Under the pieces are notes generated by a model. The model worked only from the letters and a program-made list of their open reading frames with translations. It did not search any database and was not told the origin of the DNA. The position numbers and the translations under genes were made by a program. A stretch of DNA of 64,000 nt from Ancistrus triradiatus (lineage: Eukaryota; Chordata; Actinopteri; Siluriformes; Loricariidae). The stretch is from positions 1-64,000 of the forward strand of contig JAJAGP010000769.1 of NCBI GenBank assembly GCA_025084515.1. Direction: 5' to 3'. This document shows, piece after piece, positions 12,510 through 20,750 of the stretch. Numbering within the stretch: position 1 is the first letter of the stretch; each line of letters starts with the position of its first letter.

Positions 12510-12600
12510 CGTAGGGTTGTGCAATATGACGATATTTGATGGTATCGTGAGAAGTGTTATCGTGATAACATATCGAGGGTATCGTCAGCGCTTAAAGCAC
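12510..12600. repeat. Dispersed repeat related to 6329-6465
   Basis: 'agggttgtgcaatatgacg', 'gatatttgatggtatcgtga' and 'atcgtcagcgctta' resemble the elements at 6.33 and 37.46 kb. Confidence 0.4.
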
Positions 12601-12695
12601 ACCGAAGAAGCGCACGTTTCATTACGAGTGTAACTAATAATGCTTAACTGGATAAAGTGCAGCACGTTTTAAATAAAAATGACTTTACTGATGTA

Positions 12696-14303
12696 CAGTG
12701 GGGCAAAAAAGTATTTAGTCAGCCACTGATTGTGCAAGTTCTCCTACTTAGAAAAATGAGAGAGGTCTGTAATTTTCATCATAGCTACACTTCAACTATG
12801 AGACAAAAGGAGAAAAAAAATCCAGGAATCACATTGTAGGACTTTTTAAAAGAATTTAATTGTAAATTAATGGTGGACATAACTTTGTGGGGTCAATAAT
12901 TTTGTTCACTCAATACTTGGAAACATAACCTTTGGTGGCAATGACAGAGTCAAACGTTTCCTGTAGTCTTTCAACCAGGTTTTGGCACACACTGTAGCTG
13001 GTATTTTGGCCCATTCCTCCCATGCAGATCTCCTCTACGAGCATGATGCTGTTGGTGCAAACACAACACGGACTTTCCTCCCTCCACAAATTTTCTATGG
13101 GTTGAGTCTGAGACGGCTAGAGGACACTCCAGGACCTTATGCTTTTTACCGGAGCCCTCCTTCATTGCCCCGAGCATTGTGTTTGGGATCATTTGTCATG
13201 CTGGAAGACCCAGCCATGTCCATCTTCAATGCTCTCACTGATGGAAGGTGGTTTTGGTTAAAATCTCTCACGATACATGTCCCCGTTCATTCTTTCCCGT
13301 AACAACGGATCAAGTTCCGTCCCTGTCCCCTCTGCAGAAAAAACCCTTCCACCCTCCCACCCCCATTGCTTCACAGTAGGTAAATGGGTGTTTTTGGATG
13401 TACCCATCATCCTTTTTCATCCTTTTTTCCTCCCTCCAGTTTGGAGTTTTTTACCAAAAAGTTCTATTTGGTTTCATCTGACCACATATAATTCTTTCCT
13501 TCCAATCCCTCTTCTCGTCCTCCATATGCCTCTGGGCACACTTCAGATGGTCCCTGGGACCATGTACTGGCTTAAGCAGGGGGACACGCCTTGCACCCCG
13601 CAGGATCTGAGTCCCTCTCGGCGTAGTGTGTTTACTGATGGTAGCCTTTTTTACTTTGTTCCAGCTCTCTCACAGGTCATTCAATCAGTCCCTCCATGTA
13701 GTTCTGGATTTTTCCTCACTGTCTCATGATCATTTTGACCGACCCACGGGATGAGATCTTGCCTGGAGCCCAGTCCCCAGATCGAGGGAGATTAATCACT
13801 GGTCTTGTAAATGTCCTTACAATTGCTCCAACAGTTGATTTATTTCCACCAACCTGCTTGCCTATTGTAGATTTCACTCTTTCCCAGCCTGCTGCAGGTC
13901 TAACATTTTCGTTCCTGGTGTGTTCTTTCAACAGCTCTTTGGTTCTTTGGCCATGGGTGAGTTTTGAGTCGACTGTTTGAGTGTGTGGCCAGTTTCTTTT
14001 ATACAGATACAGTCACAGGTTGCCCATTCATCCAGGTAATGAGTGGAGGACAGAATAGCTTTTAAAGAAGTAGTTACAAGGTCTGTGAAGCCAGAATCTT
14101 GCCTTGTTTTGTGGGTGACCAAATACTTATTTTCCACCATGATTTACAATTAAAATTCTTTAAAAAAAAAATCCTACAGTGGTGATTTCCTGGATTTGTT
14201 TCTCATTTGTCTCTCATTTTGAAGTGTACTGTGATGGAAATTACAGACTCTCATCTTTCTAAGTTGGAGAACTTCGCTGACTAAATACTTTTTTGCCCCA
14301 CTG
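12696..14303 (-). mobile_element. Tc1/mariner transposon, copy A (non-functional)
   Basis: Both ends are 'cagtggggcaaaaaagtatt' and its inverse, flanked by TA dinucleotides at 12694-12695 and 14304-14305, as expected for Tc1/mariner target duplication. The element is 1608 bp. The interior is a decayed transposase on the minus strand. The long terminal repeats extend about 200 bases inward ('tttagtcagccactgattgt'). It sits in a samd4a intron. The same family is present at 46.5 kb. Confidence 0.9.
12910..13954 (-). pseudogene. Tc1-like transposase pseudogene (copy A)
   Basis: The minus-strand ATG at 13952-13954 reads MAKEPK, similar to the MAKTKEL start of this Tc1 family. Downstream come a helix-turn-helix region ('CLPRSGDWAPGKISSRG'-like), the DDE-type catalytic domain and a stop near 12910. 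Many one-base insertions and deletions break the frame into short pieces, so no active transposase is made. Some breaks may be sequence error. Confidence 0.8.
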
Positions 14304-14949
14304 TAAGTAAAAGTTATCACAGTTTGCTGTTTTGTTATCATTTTTTTATTTATTTTCCTAAATATCGATTTACTTTGCGTGAACTGCAGGCCTGAACATA
14401 AACTCCGTTGCGGTCATTTTCAGGCGTCACAATTTCCTCTTTTTAACAGAAAAGTTTGGGTTCTGCTTAAAGGTTTAACATGTTTTAAAGTTCTATAACC
14501 GGACTCATTCCCTCTCGGTTGTGTGCAGCCAGCGAGGTGAGTTTTATGTTTATATTCCATCGGTTGCATTTATATTTTACTCATTATGTAGAACGTATCG
14601 GTTTAGGATGCTCTGTACATGGTCGTGCTTTCACTTACGTATCATTTGCACACAGTTTTCCTACGAAAATGCCATTTCGATCAACAACATGTTTCACAGA
14701 ACGGCCATTAATTCAGAGAAAAAGAAAAGCAGACAAATGGAGCAATGTTTCAACGTTCCCACTGCCGGTGTGAAACCCAAAAAAGGCCCTGGAACAAATA
14801 AAGTTCCTCCCAAATTAGGCCCCGTTTCAGAATTTGACACTAAGCATTACATTACTGCTATAAACAGAAACGAAATGAACTGCAGGGTTAAACGGCTGAC
14901 TGAGATCCATTTGCAGTAAGTCCTATGCAGTAATGTCTGTTTGTGTGTG

Positions 14950-14952
<3 letters not shown>

Positions 14953-14980
<28 letters not shown>
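14953..14980. repeat. (GT)14 tract, AC in samd4a RNA, beside exon 10 donor
   Basis: On the gene strand this is (AC)14, starting about ten bases after the exon 10 5' splice site at 14990-14991. It is complementary to the GU tract on the other side of the exon (15124-15154). Confidence 0.95.
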
Positions 14981-14984
<4 letters not shown>

Positions 14985-14991
14985 CTCTTAC

Positions 14992-15118
14992 CTGCCTGCT
15001 GGAACATGGCCATGGTTTGTGGGTTCATGTGGACGGGCAGAGAGCGGGTCCTCTGCACTGAACTGTGGGTACGACTGGGCATGCTGTTACTGCCCCCGGG
15101 GTTGGCGAACCAAAGACC
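14992..15118 (-). CDS. samd4a: Smaug homolog 1, exon 10 (C-terminal region)
   Basis: The exon begins after 'tgcacag' and reads GLWFANPGGSNSMPSRTHSS, then VQRTRSLPVHMNPQTMAMFQQA, close to the vertebrate SAMD4A C-terminal region. It ends CAG CAG GCA G|gtaagag (127 nt, phase 0 to phase 1). The 3' splice site has no pyrimidine tract: a (GU)15 run takes its place, and an (AC)14 run follows the 5' splice site. The segment is probably disordered and lies outside the SAM RNA-binding domain. Confidence 0.92.
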
Positions 15119-15122
15119 CTGT

Positions 15123-15123
<1 letters not shown>

Positions 15124-15154
<31 letters not shown>
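15124..15154. repeat. (CA)15 tract, GU in samd4a RNA, at exon 10 acceptor
   Basis: On the gene strand it is a (GU)15 run ending three bases before the 'cag' of the 3' splice site. GU runs at this position are bound by TDP-43-type factors in other genes (family knowledge) and can pair with AC runs. Confidence 0.95.
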
Positions 15155-15158
<4 letters not shown>

Positions 15159-15559
15159 CAACGTGAGCACCACAGCATTCCTCCTCCATCAGGTAAAACT
15201 AAAGCATCCACCTTCACTCACTGAGAGTAAATCACAGAAGCTGCACTTATTCCAGATACGTAAACAAACAAATTAGAAAACTAAATCAGAAAACAATTTT
15301 ATCGTTATATAACGCAGTTTTTCATTGAGACTGAACTTTGGAAGCATAGCTGTGCAAAACTGCAGGAAACAGCAGCTTCTTTGAAGGCATAAAGGATTGT
15401 GCAAACGAATGGTACAAAACAAAAAACAGTGTCTTTAGCTATGGTGCCGCCAAAAGTCTGAGAAGTGAAGACGCTTCTATTTTGCCTTTTTCTCATATTT
15501 AATATCACGCTTTTATATAAACATTTTAAAACCTTCAGAACAATCACAATGAAAAGCTG

Positions 15560-16262
15560 ACTGATTGGTGTTTGGATGTGTTAGTACTTTATTTATTAGT
15601 GTTTTTTTATTTTAAGTGTATTTCTTTTAAAGTGCAGTTAATATATTCACAATATTTTTTCTTTTAATTTTTTAAAACAATATTATTTATGACTGTGGTC
15701 CAGAAGGTCCAGGGTTCGAATCCCGCATCTGCCAAGCTGTCACTGTTGGGTTCTAGAGCAAGACGCTTAGCCCACAATTGCTTGGACAGTAAGGCTGTAC
15801 ACGCTGTAAGTCGCTCTGGGTAAGAGCGTCTGCTCAATGCTGTCACTGCAAATGTAAATTTATATTAAATGGAAGTTAAAATTAGATTCATTTGCAACAA
15901 CAATTTTTTCTTTATTTCTTTTAAATACATTTTATATCGTTTTAAGAACATGTAAAAAAATGATTCATTAAAAACTTTAACTTTTTTTTTAAAAGAAGAA
16001 AAAAACACTTCTTCTACATTCACTCCCACAAAGAGTTTTAGTCTGTGGCGGAGCCTTATTTCAGCCCTGCATTTTCAGACCGCGAATTTTGAATGCACCC
16101 CTGGGACTCGTGGCCACATGGTGAGAATAGACTGGTTTGTTGGTCTGAAAATCAGACTTTTTAAAAACAATCCCAAATGCACAAAGCTGTTTTAATGAAT
16201 AACATCATTAAATGTTTTTGTGTGGCTAACGATTTTTGTTTAACTAATCCAACCAATTAAAC
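15560..16262. repeat. Second copy of the 10.4-11.6 kb block, with SINE insertion
   Basis: 'tttaaagtgcagttaatat', 'gtggcggagccttatttcag', 'gtggccacatggtgagaata' and 'aaagctgttttaatgaat' match words in 10.6-11.5 kb in the same order. A SINE-like piece (15690-15860) interrupts it. Confidence 0.55.
15690..15860 (+). mobile_element. tRNA-derived SINE (truncated)
   Basis: 'tccagggttcgaatcccgc' is a good Pol III B box. It is followed by 'gacgcttagcccacaattgc', 'gctgtaagtcgctctgggta' and 'gagcgtctgctcaatgctgt', the tail phrases of a SINE family widespread in otophysan fish. The A box region is missing or degenerate. It is not a functional tRNA gene. Confidence 0.6.
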
Positions 16263-16339
16263 AAACTGATCTAAAACCTCCGAACAGCAGCAAAAAATTA
16301 TTCGGTTTGTCGATAAAGTGCTAACCGTCGTGGCTTATA

Positions 16340-16518
16340 CACTAAATGGACAAAAGTTTGTGGACACAAGATTTAAAAAAAACATCCAAACATGGGTATT
16401 CGGATGGAGTTTGCCCCCACGTTTGTTGCTACAACAACCTTAGTTCTTCTAAGAGGGCTTTCCATTAGATTTTGGAACATGACTGTGAGGGGTGTCCACA
16501 AACTTTTGTCTTTTCGAC
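16340..16518. mobile_element. Short inverted-repeat Tc1-derived element
   Basis: It starts 'aatggacaaaagtttgtgg' and ends with the inverse 'ccacaaacttttgtc'. The ~140-base interior has no coding capacity. This is a typical miniature Tc1-related element of fish. Confidence 0.6.
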
Positions 16519-16861
16519 TGTAAATCGGGGCCGTGACATGGCATCTTTTCTGTACTGAAACTCGCGTAACAACATTAAGCTTCATGTCCTGATAATGACC
16601 CCTTACAGCGTGTGGGTCACAGGGCCCCGGGGCCGGTCTGTCCCTGCTTTCTCCCTCTTTTCCCTTTCTCGGCCCTCCGGTACTGAGAGGCAGCGAAAAA
16701 CAGGAAATGCCTGAGCACTGTTCTCACTGGCTTTCTCTCTCTCTCTCTCTGTCCCCTCCCTTTACTCCTCCTCTCCCCCCTTACCGTACCACCCCTCACA
16801 CCCCCTCACACCACCACCACCACTCGGGCATTCTTCTGCCTTGCTCTGACTCATCCCAACC

Positions 16862-16884
16862 CACACACACACACACACACACAC
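16862..16884. repeat. (CA)n microsatellite
   Basis: About eleven CA units. Confidence 0.95.
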
Positions 16885-16948
16885 GGCTCGAACCCACAGA
16901 CATGAATCGGCTGGAACTTCCTCCCATTGTACAAACGCATAGGAAAAT

Positions 16949-16952
<4 letters not shown>

Positions 16953-17034
<82 letters not shown>
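16953..17034. repeat. (CA)41 microsatellite
   Basis: An 82-base uninterrupted CA run, the longest in the window, abutting the first composite unit of the 17-23 kb repeat. Confidence 0.95.
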
Positions 17035-17035
<1 letters not shown>

Positions 17036-17440
17036 CTTGACTAGACCATTTAGAGGAGTAGAAAACTCTGGAGCAGATAAATATCAACCTGTTGGTTGGC
17101 ACTTTCCAAATAATCTTGATTTCAGATAAAACAAAGAATGGGGAGGTGTCCAAATACTTTTGTTCACATACTGTACAAAGCAGCAGTTTAAGAACGGTTA
17201 CCACTCTAAAACAAACCGTTACCCCTCTAAAACAAGCTGTTACCCCTCTACAACAAACCACACACACACACATCCACACAGCGTGCACTAGACCATTTAG
17301 AGATAAGAAAACCTCTGGAGGAACAGATAAATATCAACCTGTTGGTTGGCACTGTGTCCAAATAATCTTATTTCAGATAACAAATAAGGAAGGTGTCCAA
17401 CTATTTTGTTCACATACTGTACAAGCAGCAGTTTAAGAAA
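17035..17440. repeat. Two composite units heading the 21-bp minisatellite
   Basis: 'ctagaccatttagag', 'gataaatatcaacctgttgg', 'ggtgtccaaatacttttg' and 'ttcacatactgtac' occur at 17039-17190 and again at 17286-17430. Each copy is preceded by an AC tract and followed by the first 'ggttacc...ctctaaaacaa' units. This is a ~245-base tandem duplication. Confidence 0.8.
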
Positions 17441-20135
17441 CGGTTACCCCACCCCACTCTAAACAAACCCGTTACCACCCACCTCTAAAACAAGCCTGTT
17501 TACCACCCCCCTCTACAACAAACCATTAACCCCTCTATAACAAACCATTACCACTCTAAACAGACTGTTTACCGTACCACCCCTCAAAACAAGCTGTTTA
17601 AACCCCTCTAGCGAGGAAACCGTTACCTACCCCTCTAAAACAAACCGTTACCCCTCTATCAGAAACATTTACCCCTCTAAAACAAACCATTACCCCCTCT
17701 AAAGCAGTGTTACTTCCCTAAAACAAAGTGTTACCCCACTATAACAAAGTGTTTACCCCTCGATAACAAACTGTTACCATTACCTCTCTATACCAAACCA
17801 TTACCTCTCTATAAACCCAAAAAAAAACCATTAACCCCTCTCTAACAAACCATTACCCCCTCTAAAAACAAACGCTTACTCCCCATAAAACAAAGTGTTA
17901 CTACTTTCCAAAACAACGTGTTACCCCTTAAAACAGACGTTTACCCCTATAAAACAAAGTGTTACCCCTATAAACAAGGGTTCGTTCCCTAACACAAAGT
18001 GTTACCACCTTACCCCCCTATAAAATACAAACCGTTAACCTTCTTATAACAAAACCATTACCCCTCTCTAACAAACCCATTACCCCCCCTCCTAAAACAA
18101 AGTGTTATCCCTATAAACAGTGTTACCAACCCCTATAAAACAAAGGTGGTACCCCTATAAACCAGTGTTTCTACCCTAACACAAGTGTTTACCACCACCC
18201 ACCACCCCACTATAACAAACCGTTCCCTCTCTATAACAAACCATACTCCCTCTCTAAACAAACCATTACCCCCTCTAAAACAAGTGTTACCCCTATAAAA
18301 CACATTTGTTCCCCCTATAAAAACAAAGTGTTTACTTACTAGTTCCCTAAAACAGTGTTACCCCACTAAAACAACCGTTCCCCGTACCCTCTCTTAAAAC
18401 AAAAGTGTTTTACCCACCCCTATGAACCAAGTGTTACCGTACCTTACCACCCCCCCATAAAACAAGTGTTACATCCTAAAACAAATGTTTCCCTACCCCT
18501 CTAAACAAAGGTTACCTAACCCCCTATAAAACAAAGTGTTACCCCTCTAAAACGAATGGTTACCCCTCTATAACAAACCGTTATCCCTCTAAAACAGTCT
18601 TATTTCTCTAAAAGAAAGTGTTACCCCTCTAAAACAAAGCGTTACCCCTCTAAGAGAAACTGTTACCCCATGTAACAAACCATTACCCCCTGTAACAAAC
18701 CGTTACCCCTCTATAACAAACCGTTACCCCTCTACAACAAACTGTTACCTATCTAAAACAAACTGTTACTTCCCTAAAACAAACTGTTACCCCTCTAAAA
18801 CAAATGTTACCCCTCTAAAGCAAACCATTACCACTCTATAACAAACTATTACCCCTCTAAAACAAACCGTTAACCCCCTAAAACAAGCCGTTACCCCTCT
18901 AAAGGAGTTACCCCTCTAAAACGAACTGTTACCCCTCTAAAACAAACCATTACCCTTCTACAACACACTACTGCTACCCCCACCCCTACCCCCGCTAAAA
19001 CAAAGTGTTACCCCTCATAAAACAAACTGTACCCCTCTAAACAAAGTGTTACTTCTCTAAAACAAAACGTTTACCCCTCTAAAACAAACCATTAACCCTC
19101 TATTAACAAACTGTATACCCACCCCCTCTAAAAAAAACTAACTGTTACCTTATCTAAAACAAACTGTTACTTACTTCCTAAATCACAACTGTCCACCCCT
19201 CTAAAACAAAACGTTACCCCTCTAAAAAAACAAACATACCATTACCCTCTCAAGCAAACCTTACCACCTCTATAACAAACTGTTACCCTCCTAAAACAAA
19301 CGTTGCCCTCTAAAACAAACCTTTTACCTACCCCTCTAAAAACGTTACCCCGGCCATCTAAAACAAACCATTACCGCCTCTAAAGCAAACCAGTACCACC
19401 ACTCGTATAACTAAACCGCTTAACCGCCTCTAGAAACAAGCCGTTACCGACCCCTCTAAAGAAAGCATACCCTCTAAAACGACCTGTTTTACCTTCCCTT
19501 ACCCCTCTAAAACAAACCGTTACCCCCCCTCCAGCCTACCACCCCCACAACCACCTCTAAAACAAAACCGTTCCCCTCTAAAACAAACTGTTACCCACCT
19601 CTAAAGCAAGTGTTTCTTTTCTCTAAACACAATGTTAAACCCCTCTAAAACAAACCGTTTAACCCTTCTATAACAAACTGTTACCCCTCTAAAACTAACT
19701 GTTACCTATTCTAAACAAACTGGTTACTTCCCTAAAACCAACTGTTACCCTCCTAAAACAAAAACGTTCCCCTCTAAAACAAACCATTACCCCCTCTTAA
19801 ACAAAGCCAACCATTTACCACTCTATAACAAACTGTTACCCCTGTAAAACAAACTGGTTCCCCCTCTAAAACAAAACCGTTTACCAACCCCTCTACAAAA
19901 AACGTTAACCACCCCTCTAAACAACCTTAACCACCAACCCCTCTATCTAAACCGTTACCCCCGCTAAAACAAGCCCGTACCACACCCTCGAAAGCAGTAC
20001 CCCCTAAACAACAAACCGTTACCCTCTAAAACAAACTTAACCCCTTCACAAACAAACTGTTACACCCCACTAAACAAAGTGATACCCCTCAAAACAAAGT
20101 GTACTTCTCTAAAACAAAGTTCACCCTCTAAAAAA
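17190..20135. repeat. 21-bp minisatellite array 1
   Basis: About 140 tandem units close to 'ctctaaaacaaaccgttaccc' (21 bases); common variants are 'agtgtta', 'actgtta' and 'ccattacc'. Units at 18540-18960 are regular. Elsewhere they vary from about 17 to 30 bases by random one-base changes, which suggests uncorrected long-read consensus. The array lies in the intron between samd4a exons 9 and 10 and ends about 70 bases from the exon 9 donor. No function is evident. Confidence 0.92.
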
Positions 20136-20184
20136 ATGCTACCACCAAAAGGACCCCCCTCTGATTGCTTGCATGCACTCTACA

Positions 20185-20200
20185 TGTGTGTGTGTGTGTG
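20185..20200. repeat. (TG)8 tract, AC in samd4a RNA, beside exon 9 donor
   Basis: On the gene strand the exon 9 5' splice site reads 'gtaacc' followed at once by (AC)8. It is the possible pairing partner of the GU tract at the 3' end of the same intron (15124-15154). Confidence 0.9.
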
Positions 20201-20205
20201 GTTAC

Positions 20206-20434
20206 CTTTCTGCCCCTGTTTTTTCATGGTTTCGTGGGGCTGTTTGGAGCTGCGTGGCGTGTGCGTGTGGGTTTTGTGTGGGGGAGCAAGCCCGGCGTTG
20301 CCCAGCAGGCCGATGCGGCAGCAGGGCTACTCCGGGACGGCTGGGGAAGCGTGGCAGGTTCCGTCGAGAACATACACCACGCTGCCCCACACAGCACTCG
20401 CGCTGGGAGGGAGTTCGACTGCCCGAACCCACGA
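20206..20434 (-). CDS. samd4a: Smaug homolog 1, exon 9 (frame-damaged)
   Basis: After a 'cgttgttatag' acceptor the exon reads (S)RGFGQSNSLP, matching vertebrate SAMD4A. Identity then jumps between frames: 'SRRNLPRF' in a second frame, and 'RIGLLGNAGL' and 'TMKKQGQK' in a third, before 'gtaacc'. Read straight through, it meets a TGA seven codons before its end. The total of 229 nt still fits the expected phases (2 to 0), so several insertions and deletions must roughly cancel out. The surrounding minisatellite shows the same noise, so sequence error is the likeliest cause. A real pseudogenising change is less likely. Confidence 0.75.
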
Positions 20435-20750
20435 CTATAACAACGACCAATCGACAACATACCCACAACGACAACACACACACCGGTCATGACAGACCTT
20501 CCAGAAGTGTGACATCCAGACGAGACGCATTAGGTAGGTTGTTGGGAATCTCTCGTGTTTTGTAGCTGCACTGCTGAAGGTGTCTGACTGCACTGACTGC
20601 CCGGCGGGATTCAGCTTCTGATTCAGTACTTATACAGTACTACTAAAGGTCAGATTCAAACTTCCTTCATTACAAAAACCTTAAATGATCTTCTTAAAAT
20701 CTGTACCCAAAACCATGGTTTTTAGAGGCCACTACAAAATTTTACTCAAA
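20435..20750 (-). other. samd4a: samd4a intron 8, unique part
   Basis: The intron sequence next to the exon 9 acceptor has a short AC run (GU on the gene strand) at 20473-20482 and unique sequence to about 20.69 kb, where decayed minisatellite units begin. No gene is seen. Confidence 0.6.

Larger units (their letters stand above)
7940..14991 (-). other. samd4a: samd4a 3'-proximal intron(s)
   Basis: No exon is recognised in these 7 kb. Contents: a dispersed repeat near 8.15 kb, a GC-rich patch at 9.1-9.75 kb of unknown role, AT-rich tandem blocks at 10.4-11.6 kb, an AC microsatellite at 12.25 kb and a Tc1 transposon at 12.7-14.3 kb. The conserved penultimate samd4a exon (ending in a 'LCLSMTEHALG'-like sequence in other vertebrates) should lie here but is not visible. 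Confidence 0.6.

Noticed and set aside
15705..15760. Possible tRNA gene (good B box)
   Set aside because: No cloverleaf or A box. The tail phrases identify it as a SINE remnant.
16707..17288. Long ORFs of His/Thr or Cys/Val repeats
   Set aside because: Translation of (CA)n/(GT)n microsatellites. The same applies to ORFs at 14.9-15.2, 45.0-45.5 and 46.1-46.5 kb.
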